From: Planctomycetota bacterium
Lineage (GTDB): Bacteria > Planctomycetota > UBA1135 > GCA-002686595
Direction: 5' to 3'
Length of the DNA: 64,000 nucleotides
Assembly (NCBI GenBank): GCA_029250885.1
Contig: JAQXEK010000006.1
Location: forward strand, 45,413 to 109,412
Shown here: piece by piece, positions 9,613 through 18,626 of the stretch
Position numbering within the stretch: position 1 is the stretch's first letter
Layout: every line of letters begins with the position of its first letter
Notes under the pieces: model-generated
What the model was told of the DNA's origin: nothing
The model's database searches: none
What the model saw: the letters and a program-made list of their open reading frames with translations, nothing else
Position numbers and translations under genes: made by a program

Positions 9613-9936
9613 ATGAGTCAAGCCGCCGACGTCACTGATGCCCAATGGGACAGTGTCGTACTTAAAAGCGATGTCCCCGTTCTCGTCGACTTTTGGGCCG
9701 ACTGGTGCGCCCCCTGCAAGGCAATGGGCCCCTATGTGGACCGCCTTGCCAGTGAGTACGAGGGCCGACTTAAGGTTCTCAAGCTCAACACCCAGGACAA
9801 CCCCGACGTGCCCGCAAACTATGGCATCATGTCGATCCCGACCTTCCTGATCGTCAAGAATGGCGAAGTGGAAAAGGTCATCGTCGGCAGCCAGCCCTAC
9901 GACCAGCTCAAGGCTGCCGTCGACCCCTACCTGTAA
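9613..9936 (+). CDS. trxA: Thioredoxin
   Basis: 107 aa, the standard thioredoxin length. The active site is WCAPC (residues 31-35, C32 and C35) with Ala in place of the usual Gly, and the cis-proline segment is SIPTF (about 75-79). It reduces protein disulfides in the cytoplasm. I start at the ATG at 9613; the in-frame upstream extension of 66 codons is proline-rich and does not resemble the family. Confidence 0.95.
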   Translation: MSQAADVTDAQWDSVVLKSDVPVLVDFWADWCAPCKAMGPYVDRLASEYEGRLKVLKLNTQDNPDVPANYGIMSIPTFLIVKNGEVEKVIVGSQPYDQLKAAVDPYL

Positions 9937-9968
9937 CCAGAACAGTTGCTCTCCGGCGCCCCGTCACC

Positions 9969-10931
9969 TTGCGCGTTCTCTTTTTAGGATCCCCCCCCTT
10001 TGCAACGCCAGTCTTGGCTGCGCTACTTAGAAGCCGGTTTCGTCCGATCGCCGTCGTGACGCCGCCGAATCGCCCCCGGGGACGTGGGCGCCGTGTAGAG
10101 CCCTCACCGGTCGCTTCCCTTGCGGATGCGGCCGGTGTTGTTTTAATTCAGCCCGACTCGGCGAGGGACCGGGACTTCCAGGACCAGGTGCGCGACCTTG
10201 CGCCCGACGTGATGATGGTCGTGAGCTACGGCGAGATTCTGAACCAAGACTTTCTCGACCTTGCACCTGCTCTCAACATCCACGGATCCCTACTGCCGCG
10301 CCACCGTGGAGCATCGCCGATCCAGACGGCAATCCTGCAAGGGGATGCTGAGACCGGAGTGACCATCCAGCGCATTGTGCTGGCTCTGGACGCCGGCGAT
10401 ATTCTGCACGAGAAGCGAACGGCGATCGGCGACGCTGAGACCTCCGGCGAGCTCTTTGAGCGCCTGGAAAACCTCGGTGTCGAGGCCGCTCTTGAGGCCC
10501 TCGAAATGCTCGAGTCCGGCACAGCAAACTTCGACCCCCAGGACGAGTCTGTGGCGACCCACTGCCACAAGATCACGAAGCCCATGGGCATCGTGGACTG
10601 GTCGCGGCCCTCGGCAGAGCTCGACTGCCACGTGCGCGGCATGAATCCCTGGCCTTCAGCGCAAACTTCTATTGAAGATGGCCGGGGCCTTAAAATCCAC
10701 AAAGCGCGGCCCCTTGCCGGGGACGACTTGACCCAAGCTCTGGCGTCAGAAGTGGCCCAGAATGGCCCAGGCACGGTGATTGAGGCGGACAAGCGCTTCC
10801 TTGTGACCACTGGCGATGGGGTGATGGAGTTGGAAGAGGTGCAGCTCGCGGGCAAGCGGGCCATGGGTGCGGCGGACCTACTTCGCGGACTCTCCCTAGC
10901 TGTGGGCTCCACCCTTGGCTTGGGCGTTTAG
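9969..10931 (+). CDS. fmt: Methionyl-tRNA formyltransferase
   Basis: 320 aa with the formyltransferase signature: 'FLGSPPFATPVLAALL' at the N-terminus, LLPRHRGASPIQ in the folate-binding region, LDAGDIL, and a C-terminal OB-like domain containing 'HKITKPMGIVDW'. It formylates initiator Met-tRNA. The start codon is TTG; no in-frame ATG lies closer to the conserved N-terminus. It is followed by rsmB (90-bp gap), a common fmt-rsmB neighbourhood. Confidence 0.93.
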   Translation: MRVLFLGSPPFATPVLAALLRSRFRPIAVVTPPNRPRGRGRRVEPSPVASLADAAGVVLIQPDSARDRDFQDQVRDLAPDVMMVVSYGEILNQDFLDLAPALNIHGSLLPRHRGASPIQTAILQGDAETGVTIQRIVLALDAGDILHEKRTAIGDAETSGELFERLENLGVEAALEALEMLESGTANFDPQDESVATHCHKITKPMGIVDWSRPSAELDCHVRGMNPWPSAQTSIEDGRGLKIHKARPLAGDDLTQALASEVAQNGPGTVIEADKRFLVTTGDGVMELEEVQLAGKRAMGAADLLRGLSLAVGSTLGLGV

Positions 10932-11021
10932 AATCTTAGGCCAAAACTGTGGGCCCACCCTAGACGGCGGGGCTCCAGGTGAGCCTACCGACATAGCCAA
11001 CGTGCAAACAGCGAACAAGAC

Positions 11022-12545
11022 ATGGTCCGACAACTAGCCTGGGAAATCCTACGCTCCGGCAGCGCAACCCCCCTCCGTGAGGTGGACTTCGCTTCCGAGC
11101 AGGTTGGACTGACTCCCCGCGACCGCGGTCTTCTGCGCCGGATTGTCGGCACCGAAGTTCGCCACCGCGCAACCCTGCGCGCTATCGTGAACCGCTTTGC
11201 CAGGGGCAACCCAAAGGCCGACATCCGCGCCCACCTGCACGTGGCCTTGGCCCAGATCTTCTTCATGGATCGCGTGCCCCACCGCGCCGCCGTCTCGGAA
11301 GCCGGCGACGCGACCCGGCGAACCCTAGGCCCTTCGAAGGTGCCCTATGTGAACGCAATCCTGCGCACGGTCCTGCGCGAGCGCCGCTCGGGGTCCATCG
11401 GCGACCCCATGTGCGACCTCTATGGCACGAACTGGCACATGGAAGAGGCCCTGTACCCGGACCCCGAAGAGCATCCCCTGTTGTGGATTGAAGAGTCTCT
11501 ATCGATCCCCTCAGTTCTAGCCAAGCGCTGGGTCAAGCGCCACGGTTTCGAGCGGGCGGTCGAGCTCGCGAAGTACTTCTCCTCCGAGCCGGCCCTCTCC
11601 CTGCGCGTTCAAGGTGACCGCGCCGCCGTGCGCGCCGAGTTGGAGGCACACCTTGTGGCAGACGCCGAGGAGCTGCAGGACACTCCCTCGAGCACGGCCG
11701 TCGAGGCTGCCGTGGGTGGACCCACGGAGGGCCCGATAAACACCGAGGTCTATGGTCAAGTCAAAGCTCCGTTAGAGCCCGAGCCTGAGGATCCTACAGA
11801 CCGGCCCGTCAAGCACGACCTCACTCCCGCCGTAGCTCCGACCCGCATCTTGGACGGCGCTCACCCCCAGTTCCTGCTGGTTGAGGGACCGAACCAGGGC
11901 GCGCTCTTCCGCGCAGCCGCATTTGCCGAAGGGCGCATCACTGTCCAAGGCGAGCATGCCTTCCGTGCTGCAAACCTGATGCAGGCGGCAAGCGGCGAAG
12001 AGCTGCTCGACCTGTGCGCTGCACCTGGGGGCAAGACCGTTGTCATGGCCTCTGCCGGTGCTCGCGTCACGGCTTGTGATGTCAGCGCGAAGAAGCTCAC
12101 GCGACTCGGCGAGACCGTCGGTCGCATGGGCCTAGAGGACCTGGTCGAGATGGTCGAGCTTGATGCCGAAGCGAGCCCCAGCGACGGCGCCCTCGGAGAC
12201 CGCACCTTCGACGGCGTCTTTGTGGACGCGCCCTGTAGCAATACAGGTGTTCTCGGCGCCCGCGCCGGCGCCCGCTGGCGTTTCGGCAAGGCGAACCAAG
12301 CCAGCCTGCGCGAGCTTCAGGCCATGCTGCTTGCCCAGGGAGCCGCCCGGGTTCGCCCCGGTGGCAAGCTTGTCTGGTCGACTTGCAGCCTAGAGAGCGA
12401 CGAGAACAGCCAGCAGGTCAAGGCCTTCTTGGAGGCCAACCCCGACTGGACGATGGAGGAAGAGCTTGAGTCCTTGCCGAAATGGCCCAGCCACGGCGGC
12501 CCCATCGACGGCGGCTATTCCGCACGACTCCGCCGCGGTAACTAA
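11022..12545 (+). CDS. rsmB: 16S rRNA (cytosine-967-C5)-methyltransferase RsmB
   Basis: 507 aa. It has an N-terminal NusB-like RNA-binding domain (about 1-135), then a Rossmann methyltransferase domain with LDLCAAPGGKT (motif I) and two catalytic cysteines in DAPCSNTG (C405) and WSTCSL (C455). The 50-residue spacing between them is the same as in E. coli RsmB. Compared with the usual 430 aa there is an acidic, Pro/Glu-rich insertion of about 65 residues around 205-270. It modifies C967 in the cytoplasm. Confidence 0.92.
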   Translation: MVRQLAWEILRSGSATPLREVDFASEQVGLTPRDRGLLRRIVGTEVRHRATLRAIVNRFARGNPKADIRAHLHVALAQIFFMDRVPHRAAVSEAGDATRRTLGPSKVPYVNAILRTVLRERRSGSIGDPMCDLYGTNWHMEEALYPDPEEHPLLWIEESLSIPSVLAKRWVKRHGFERAVELAKYFSSEPALSLRVQGDRAAVRAELEAHLVADAEELQDTPSSTAVEAAVGGPTEGPINTEVYGQVKAPLEPEPEDPTDRPVKHDLTPAVAPTRILDGAHPQFLLVEGPNQGALFRAAAFAEGRITVQGEHAFRAANLMQAASGEELLDLCAAPGGKTVVMASAGARVTACDVSAKKLTRLGETVGRMGLEDLVEMVELDAEASPSDGALGDRTFDGVFVDAPCSNTGVLGARAGARWRFGKANQASLRELQAMLLAQGAARVRPGGKLVWSTCSLESDENSQQVKAFLEANPDWTMEEELESLPKWPSHGGPIDGGYSARLRRGN

Positions 12546-12609
12546 ACTGCCGATCGGGTGTAGACTAGTCATACCAGTTTGTTTCCCCCCAGCGCTCCGC
12601 CCTCGAATC

Positions 12610-13143
12610 ATGGCCCGAAGATCAGAATCACGTCGTCCCCAGAAGAAGTCCGGCGCCGGAGCAGCCGTCGCGGCATTCGGTGTGCTCGGCGTACTCGTGG
12701 CCATTATTATTCTGGGCATCATGGCCTCAAACAAGGCGAAGCAGGACGTCGTGAAGCCCCCCGTCGTCGAGGTCGAGGATCGTTGGGCGGGACTTCCGCC
12801 GGATGTCCCAACCGCCAGGAAGAAACCCGTGGGTGGCAGTGGATTCAGCGGGGCCAGCTTCGAGTCCCAAGAGGCCGCCTGGCTGGAAGCCCAGGAAGTC
12901 CAGTCCCGCGCCGCCGAGCTGCACAGCAAGTCCTCAGATCTGCGCCTGGAAGGCGACGCTGAGTGGCATAACGTCGCCGCTGAAGCCAAGGAGTTGTACG
13001 AAGAGGCCGTGGAGAAGGCGCGCGCCTACCGCACTGTCTACGCTGGCGAGTTTGGGGAAGACTCCACTCTGACCAAGCGCCTCGACAAGAAGATCGAGAT
13101 CTGGAACCGCGCCCTGGTTGGGCTGCGCAAGACGGCCAGGTGA
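12610..13143 (+). CDS. Hypothetical single-pass membrane protein
   Basis: 177 aa. A basic N-terminus (residues 1-14) precedes one membrane helix (about 15-38), then a Pro-rich linker and a C-terminal helical region rich in Ala/Glu/Lys (about 90-177) that may form a coiled coil or TPR-like helices. By charge, the C-terminal region would be periplasmic. It lies 64 bp after rsmB and 39 bp before an SDR gene. No family recognised. Confidence 0.7.
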   Translation: MARRSESRRPQKKSGAGAAVAAFGVLGVLVAIIILGIMASNKAKQDVVKPPVVEVEDRWAGLPPDVPTARKKPVGGSGFSGASFESQEAAWLEAQEVQSRAAELHSKSSDLRLEGDAEWHNVAAEAKELYEEAVEKARAYRTVYAGEFGEDSTLTKRLDKKIEIWNRALVGLRKTAR

Positions 13144-13182
13144 ACGCGTGACGGTGACGACAACCAAAGGTAGGAGCCACAA

Positions 13183-13986
13183 ATGACACGCTATGCCCTA
13201 GTCACTGGAGCTTCATCTGGCATTGGCGAGGCTACAGCCAAGTTGCTGGCGTCCGAAGGCTACGCGGTCGCGCTCCTGGCGCGCCGGCGCGAACCCCTCG
13301 AGAGAGTATTGGCCGACCTTCCGGAGTGCGAAGACGGGCACGTAGTGCTGACCTGCGACCTAACCGACCCGGCTTCGATCACCGCTGCCGCCACCGAGCT
13401 GAGCCAGATTTTTGGCGGCCTTGACCTTGTCGTCTGCAACGCCGGCGTCGGCTATCGGGCTTTAGTGGAAGAGATTAACGACAAGCTGCTGGACGCGGTC
13501 TTCGCGACCAATGTACTCGGTCCCATGCGCCTTGCCCGCGAGTTGCTACCCGAACTGCGCAAGAGTGACCGCGCGGTTTGGGTCAACGTCTCCTCGGTCG
13601 TGGGCCGCCGCGGCATCCCAGGGCAAGCGGCCTACAGCGCGACCAAGGCGGCCCTCGGCTCCTTCGCCGAGGCCTTGCGTTTGGAGTGGGCCAACGAGGG
13701 CAAGGGCGGCATCGCGGTCTGTACCCTCAACCCAGCCCTGACCGCCACAGGTTTCTTCGAGGCGCAACCCAACCCTGGCGACTTACCTAACCCAGACCTG
13801 GCCGATGCGGCTGGTCCGATGGATGTGGCCCGGGAAATCCTGCAGCTCGACAAGAGACCCGAGCCCGAGCGCAGTCTACGATGGAAGTGGTGGCTGCTTG
13901 GGGCACTGACGCCGATCTTCCCGCGCCTCAGTGACCGCATGCTGGCCAAGAAACTTGGCGGCGGTTGGCAGGCACCGACGAGGTAG
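13183..13986 (+). CDS. Short-chain dehydrogenase/reductase (SDR)
   Basis: 267 aa classical SDR. It has the cofactor motif TGASSGIG (8-15), CNAG (about 85-88), catalytic S137/S138 and YSATK (Y151, K155). A C-terminal extension with Trp and basic residues ('RWKWWLLGALTP') could lie at the membrane. An RBS-like AGGAG precedes the ATG. The substrate is unknown; its position just before a fatty-acid desaturase hints at lipid metabolism, which is inference. Confidence 0.88.
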   Translation: MTRYALVTGASSGIGEATAKLLASEGYAVALLARRREPLERVLADLPECEDGHVVLTCDLTDPASITAAATELSQIFGGLDLVVCNAGVGYRALVEEINDKLLDAVFATNVLGPMRLARELLPELRKSDRAVWVNVSSVVGRRGIPGQAAYSATKAALGSFAEALRLEWANEGKGGIAVCTLNPALTATGFFEAQPNPGDLPNPDLADAAGPMDVAREILQLDKRPEPERSLRWKWWLLGALTPIFPRLSDRMLAKKLGGGWQAPTR

Positions 13987-14013
13987 ACCCGCTCGTCGCG
14001 GCATTCCCGGGGT

Positions 14014-14880
14014 ATGATTTCCCCCATGGGAAGCAGCCCAACGAACTCTGAAGCGGCCGAACTCGAGAAGGCCGAAGCCTTGAAGCTCTTCGCCCATCCA
14101 GGCATCGACCTCCCGACGGTCCTACTGGCCGTGGTCATGTGGGCGGGCTTGATCGCTAATTTCTCCTGGGCTGCCGGCGTGGTCGAGTGGACCGCTTGGG
14201 CCTGTCTGCGTCACGTGCTTGTAGGCACGTTCTTTCTGAACATGTCCTTCACGATTTGGCACGAGGCCGCCCACGGAACGGTCTTCCGTCCGCGAGCTGC
14301 CAACGACATACTCGGCGCGCTCACGGCGTGGCCCGCGATGATCCCTTACTTCACCGTTCGTCGCGACCACAACCTACACCACGACTTCGTTAACGACCCC
14401 GAGCGCGACCCCGACTTCTGGTTCCTCGAGGGTTCGATCTGGTCCCTGCCGTTCCGCTATCCGAAGGGCGCCAAGCGCGCTGTGGAGATCGTCGATCGCA
14501 GCGGACGGCCGGCCTGGGAAGTGAACCTCGATCGGTTCCTACTCGTGCTCGTCCTGGTCGCACTTGGCCTCGGCATTTGGCTCGCCTCGCCACTTGCGGT
14601 GCTCTTCGCGTGGGTCTTGCCCAAGGGGTTCGCTATGTGGATCCACGCCTGGTACGTGAATGTTTTGCCCCACCGCAACCTTCCCGCAGAGCGCTTCCAT
14701 GACACGCGCATATACACCCAAGCCTGGCTTGTTCCGCTCACGATCTGCCACAGCTACCACGGCCTGCATCACATCTGGCCCACGCTTCCTTGGCACCGCT
14801 ATCCGCGCGCCTTCAAGCTGAAGCGCGCCTTCTTGGAGAGCCGTGGTGTGCCCGTTTTTCCTCGGTCCAAAGCGTCGTGA
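14014..14880 (+). CDS. Membrane fatty acid desaturase family protein
   Basis: 288 aa with several hydrophobic segments and the three histidine boxes of membrane di-iron desaturases/hydroxylases: HEAAH (83-87), HNLHH (119-123) and HGLHH (249-253). It would desaturate or hydroxylate an acyl chain or carotenoid-like lipid in the inner membrane. The start could be the ATG at 14014 or the one at 14026. The stop overlaps the GTG start of the next gene. Confidence 0.85.
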   Translation: MISPMGSSPTNSEAAELEKAEALKLFAHPGIDLPTVLLAVVMWAGLIANFSWAAGVVEWTAWACLRHVLVGTFFLNMSFTIWHEAAHGTVFRPRAANDILGALTAWPAMIPYFTVRRDHNLHHDFVNDPERDPDFWFLEGSIWSLPFRYPKGAKRAVEIVDRSGRPAWEVNLDRFLLVLVLVALGLGIWLASPLAVLFAWVLPKGFAMWIHAWYVNVLPHRNLPAERFHDTRIYTQAWLVPLTICHSYHGLHHIWPTLPWHRYPRAFKLKRAFLESRGVPVFPRSKAS

Positions 14881-15872
14881 AGCGTGAGCCTAAGCGCCCG
14901 TCGTTCCTAGCCGACGAGAGCATCGCCCAGACGATTGCCAAGGAGAAGGTGACCTGCTGCGTCTGCGGCGGCACGGACTCTGAGCTTGTGGCTAAGGGCT
15001 TCGATTACGAGTACAAGACCTCTCGGGACGAGTGGCGCTACGTCAAGTGCAAGGGCTGCGAGTTGGTGTACCTGAACCCGCGGCCAGCGACGTCGGAGTT
15101 AGGCACGATCTACCCCGTGAACTACTATTCCTTCGACGAGTCCCAGCGCAGCAATGGAATCGTGACCTACTTCCGCCGCAAGTTGGAGGCGATGAAGGCG
15201 AGGGCGTTCGAGCGCGCCCTTGGCAGTGGGAAGAAGCGCATCCTTGATGTGGGGTGTGGAGACGGCCGGTTTCTTAAAGCACTTGCGGACTACGGTCCCA
15301 AGGAGTGGGAGCTCTTTGGAATCGACATCGACGAGCAGGCTGTTGAGCGCGCCCGGGCCCGTGGCATCCAGGCGGAGTTCGCACGCCTCGAAGACTACGA
15401 CCCCGGCGAGCAGAAGTTCGACATGATCGTCCTCTTTCAGGTTGTCGAGCACGTGTCCGCACCGGACGAGATGGCCGAGAAGGTGCGCGGTCTCTTGGCA
15501 CCCGATGGCCTGTTCGTGGTAGAGACGCCCGACGTCGCGGGTTGGGATGAGGCTATCTATCGAGACGGACTCTGGGGCGGCTATCACATTCCCCGCCACT
15601 GGACTCTGTTCACGCCGAGCACTCTAGGCAAGCTACTTTCGAATGCGGGTTTCGAGCATGTGTCCAGCACGCCACTGATCAGCACGTCCTTCTGGATCAA
15701 CTCCTTCTACAACTCCGCCCTCGTACGCGGCAAGGGTGCGCGGACGCTAAAGTTCTACGACTATCAGAACCCCCTGCTTCTCGCGCCGCTGATCGTCCTC
15801 GACAAGCTACGCATGCTCTTTGGCGCACGCACTTCGAACCAGCGCATGATCGCGCGTCGCGTCGAGCGCTAG
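14877..15872 (+). CDS. Class I SAM-dependent methyltransferase with N-terminal zinc ribbon
   Basis: 331 aa. Two CxxC pairs near the N-terminus (C27-C30 and C58-C61, in CCVC and CKGC) suggest a zinc ribbon. The SAM motif I DVGCGDGRF follows at about 123, then VVEHVSAPDEM and a C-terminal 'PRHWTLFTPSTL' block typical of this group (Methyltransf_23-type, often in cell-surface sugar or polyketide-like clusters). I start at the GTG overlapping the desaturase stop (GTGA); the earlier ATG at 14790 would run inside the desaturase. Substrate unknown. Confidence 0.8.
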   Translation: MKREPKRPSFLADESIAQTIAKEKVTCCVCGGTDSELVAKGFDYEYKTSRDEWRYVKCKGCELVYLNPRPATSELGTIYPVNYYSFDESQRSNGIVTYFRRKLEAMKARAFERALGSGKKRILDVGCGDGRFLKALADYGPKEWELFGIDIDEQAVERARARGIQAEFARLEDYDPGEQKFDMIVLFQVVEHVSAPDEMAEKVRGLLAPDGLFVVETPDVAGWDEAIYRDGLWGGYHIPRHWTLFTPSTLGKLLSNAGFEHVSSTPLISTSFWINSFYNSALVRGKGARTLKFYDYQNPLLLAPLIVLDKLRMLFGARTSNQRMIARRVER

Positions 15873-16400
15873 CTAATACTCGAGTCCGAGCTTCTCCAGC
15901 TTCGGCTGGATCACCATGCGGCAGTAGCCCTGGTCCTTGTTCTGGCGGTAATAGTCTTGGTGGTCTTCCTTCGCGCGGAAGAAGGTGCTTGCCGCAGTGA
16001 TCTCGGTGACGATCGGGTTTTCGAAAACGCCCGATGCGTCGGCCAGCTTACGGGACTCGGTCGCCTCTGTTTCTTGCTGGGCGTCGTGGAAGTAGATTGC
16101 CGAGCGGTATTGGGTACCCACGTCACCACCTTGAAAGTTAAGCGTCGTCGGGTCGTGCAGCTTCCAGAACCAGCCGAGCAGCTCGCGGTAGGAGATGATG
16201 CCTGGGTCAAACTCAACCTGCAGGACCTCGGCGTGGCCGGTGATTCCCGCGCAGACCGCCTCGTAGGTCGGGTTGTCGATGTGGCCGCCCATGAAGCCAG
16301 CGCTCATGGAGAGGACGCCGGGAACTTGGACCAAGACGGCTTCGACGCACCAGTAGCAGCCGGCGCCGAAGGTTGCGATGGAGGTGTTGGGGTTGCTCAT
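15873..16400 (-). CDS. msrA: Peptide-methionine (S)-S-oxide reductase MsrA
   Basis: 175 aa. The active-site motif is GCYWC (C15, catalytic, usually GCFWC), followed by GHIDNPTYE, TGHAEVLQVEFDP and the YRSAIYFHD segment of MsrA. It repairs methionine-S-sulfoxide. The ATG at 16400 gives the family length; the frame extends upstream to 16520 but that part is unrelated. Its stop abuts the stop of the convergent methyltransferase. C-terminal resolving cysteines are not obvious, apart from one cysteine in 'QGYCRMVIQPK'. Confidence 0.94.
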   Translation of the reverse strand: MSNPNTSIATFGAGCYWCVEAVLVQVPGVLSMSAGFMGGHIDNPTYEAVCAGITGHAEVLQVEFDPGIISYRELLGWFWKLHDPTTLNFQGGDVGTQYRSAIYFHDAQQETEATESRKLADASGVFENPIVTEITAASTFFRAKEDHQDYYRQNKDQGYCRMVIQPKLEKLGLEY

Positions 16401-16478
16401 GGCGGGAAGATAGCATGAAGGGCTCGACTTGGCTGTGAAGGTGCAGCCAAGAACGGGGAGCCTTGTTAGGATTCGCCC

Positions 16479-17369
16479 ATGTACCGCATCGGCTACAACA
16501 CCAACGGGCTCGCCCACCACCGCCCGATCGACGCCCTGCGCGTTGCGGCGGAGCTGGGTTACGAGGCCCTAGCCCTAACCCCGGACCCCGGCTGTCTGGA
16601 TCCTCTTCACCTGCAGCATGACCAGGTCGAAGGGCTTGGGCTGGCCGCCGAGGACCACGGGATCGAGCTCGTGATCGAGACAGGCTCGCGCTACCTTCTG
16701 GATGCGAATCGTAAGCACTTCCCGACCCTGCTTGAGGTCGGTACAGAGGACCGCGCCCGGCGCGTGGACTTTCTTAAGCGCTGTGTGGACTTGGCTGCCC
16801 TGCTCGGTGCGCCCGTGGTCTCGGTTTGGAGCGGCGCGGCGCCAGAGGGGGTCGTGTCGGACTGGCGCGAGCGTGCTGGCGACCCCGAGCCCGGCGCAAA
16901 CTGCGAGCGCCCGTGGCGCTTCCTTTGCGAGGGTCTTGAGCAGCTCATGGCTTTTGCGAAGGGCACAGGTGTGCGCATCGCCCTGGAGCCGGAGCCCGGC
17001 ATGTTTGTCGCGCGCACCAAGGGCTACGGCGAGCTGCTGCAGCGCTTGGGCTCGTCGGGCGACGGGCTCGGCCTGACCCTGGACGTAGGACACTGCCTCG
17101 TTACAGGGGACTCGATTCCGGGCGAGATCGAGGCCTGGAAGCAACGCCTAGTGAACGTGCACCTCGACGACATCAAGGACAGTGTTCACAACCACCGCAT
17201 GTTTGGCGAGGGCGAGCTGGACCTGGGCGAGACCTTGCGGTGCCTTGTGGACGCGGATTTTGGCGGGGTTGCCTCGGTCGAGCTATCCCGGGACAGCCAC
17301 CGGGGGCCCGTAGCCGCAGCCGAAGCGATGATGCACATCCGTCGGGCCCTTGGCAGCTTCGCAAGCTAG
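16479..17369 (+). CDS. Sugar phosphate isomerase/epimerase-like TIM-barrel protein
   Basis: 296 aa, Xylose-isomerase-like (AP_endonuc_2) barrel. Typical elements are 'IALEPEPGMFV' (metal-ligand Glu), 'LTLDVGHCL', 'VNVHLDDIKD' (His/Asp ligands), and a C-terminal 'VELSRDSHR' strand. It is divergent from msrA with a 78-bp gap. The family contains many ketose epimerases and isomerases; the substrate cannot be set from sequence alone. Confidence 0.8.
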   Translation: MYRIGYNTNGLAHHRPIDALRVAAELGYEALALTPDPGCLDPLHLQHDQVEGLGLAAEDHGIELVIETGSRYLLDANRKHFPTLLEVGTEDRARRVDFLKRCVDLAALLGAPVVSVWSGAAPEGVVSDWRERAGDPEPGANCERPWRFLCEGLEQLMAFAKGTGVRIALEPEPGMFVARTKGYGELLQRLGSSGDGLGLTLDVGHCLVTGDSIPGEIEAWKQRLVNVHLDDIKDSVHNHRMFGEGELDLGETLRCLVDADFGGVASVELSRDSHRGPVAAAEAMMHIRRALGSFAS

Positions 17370-17411
17370 TTCAGCGGCCGGGCAGAGCCCCAGCCGCCAG
17401 CCCACAATTCC

Positions 17412-18626
17412 CTAGCCGTGGGCAGCCGCCAAGACCTCGGTGTCGCTTAGCATGCGCGGCGAGTTCTTGGCCGCCTCGAGCACGTTTGCCACGCGCTCGT
17501 CCGTTGCCTGTACGCCGTTCTTCTCCAGGACCCAGGCCACGTTGGACTTGCCGCTCATGGGCCCGACCTTGATGGACTGCTCCATTCCGAAGATGCCGGC
17601 GGGCACGCCGGAATAGACGCGGTCCGCAAGCCAGTGGTCGCCCTTGTTGAAGGCCTTGACCACGGCGGCAGCGTGAACACCGGTGCCGGTCTCGAAGGCA
17701 TCTTTGCCAAAGATCGGGTAGTTGTGGGGGATCGGCGAGCCGATGGTCTCCGAGGCGAGGTGCACGTACTCGCCCAGTTGGCTCATGTCGTTGTCGATCC
17801 AGCCATTGAGCTTGAGGTTAGCCAGCAGGAGGTCCATCTCCGTGTTACCCGCGCGCTCGCCAATGCCCAGGGCCGAACCGTGGATGCGCGTGGCCCCAGC
17901 CTCGATGGCCGCCAGGGAGTTGGCGAGCCCCAGTCCGCGGTCCCGGTGTCCGTGCCAGTCGATGCCCACATCCACGCCCATGTCGTCGACAATCGCCTTG
18001 ACGAACTTCACCAGGCGGCGCGTTCCCTCGGGCGTAATGTGTCCGCAGGTGTCGCAGATGCACAAACGAGATGCGCCGGCTTCGATCGCCGTGCGGTAGA
18101 GCGCGTCCACCTCTTCAGGCTTGGCGCGCGCCGTATCCTCGGTCACAAACATGACCGGTAGGCCCTCCTTGTGGGCGAACTCGACACCGCTCTTCGCTAG
18201 GTCAAGTACCTTGGGAAAGTCCCAACCCTCGGCGAACATGCGGATACCGCTCGAGCCGATGAAGGCGCAGACTTCGACCGGTGTGCCCAGCTCCTGGACC
18301 ATGTCCACCACGGGCTGAATGTCGTGGGCCATGGTGCGACAGGCCACGTTCGGCGTGATGCGCAGCAGCTCCATCTCTTTGCACAAGGCATAAATATGGT
18401 CCCTCGCGTGCTGGCTGGCGCCCGGAAGGCCCACGTTGGCCGTGTCGATGCCAAGCTGGTTCATCAGATGGACTAGCTTGACCTTATCCTCGAGGCACGG
18501 CTCCAATGCCGATGGGCTCTGGAGCCCATCGCGCAGGGTCTCGTCGTCGAACTGAATCCGCTTGCCAAGCTCCGGATAAGGGGCATTCCAGTCGTGGATG
18601 AGGTCGTTTTCGTCGAGGTTGGTCAT
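17412..18626 (-). CDS. 2-isopropylmalate/homocitrate synthase-family enzyme lacking the regulatory domain
   Basis: 404 aa HMGL-like alpha-acyl-condensing enzyme. Visible motifs are DDETLRDG (about 27-34), WHGHRDRGLGLANSL (metal-binding His region) and GIGERAGNTEMD (second metal motif), then GTGVHAAAV. Classical LeuA is about 510-560 aa with a C-terminal LeuA dimer domain; this protein ends soon after the second subdomain, so leucine feedback control through that domain is not expected. It could be a LeuA2-type isopropylmalate synthase, homocitrate synthase or a related acyl-condensing enzyme. No leuB/C/D lies in the window to decide. Confidence 0.75.
   Translation of the reverse strand: MTNLDENDLIHDWNAPYPELGKRIQFDDETLRDGLQSPSALEPCLEDKVKLVHLMNQLGIDTANVGLPGASQHARDHIYALCKEMELLRITPNVACRTMAHDIQPVVDMVQELGTPVEVCAFIGSSGIRMFAEGWDFPKVLDLAKSGVEFAHKEGLPVMFVTEDTARAKPEEVDALYRTAIEAGASRLCICDTCGHITPEGTRRLVKFVKAIVDDMGVDVGIDWHGHRDRGLGLANSLAAIEAGATRIHGSALGIGERAGNTEMDLLLANLKLNGWIDNDMSQLGEYVHLASETIGSPIPHNYPIFGKDAFETGTGVHAAAVVKAFNKGDHWLADRVYSGVPAGIFGMEQSIKVGPMSGKSNVAWVLEKNGVQATDERVANVLEAAKNSPRMLSDTEVLAAAHG

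Noticed and set aside
10226..10912. 228-codon minus-strand ORF opposite fmt.
   Set aside because: Shadow of fmt; Ser/Arg-rich low-complexity sequence without homologue-like features.
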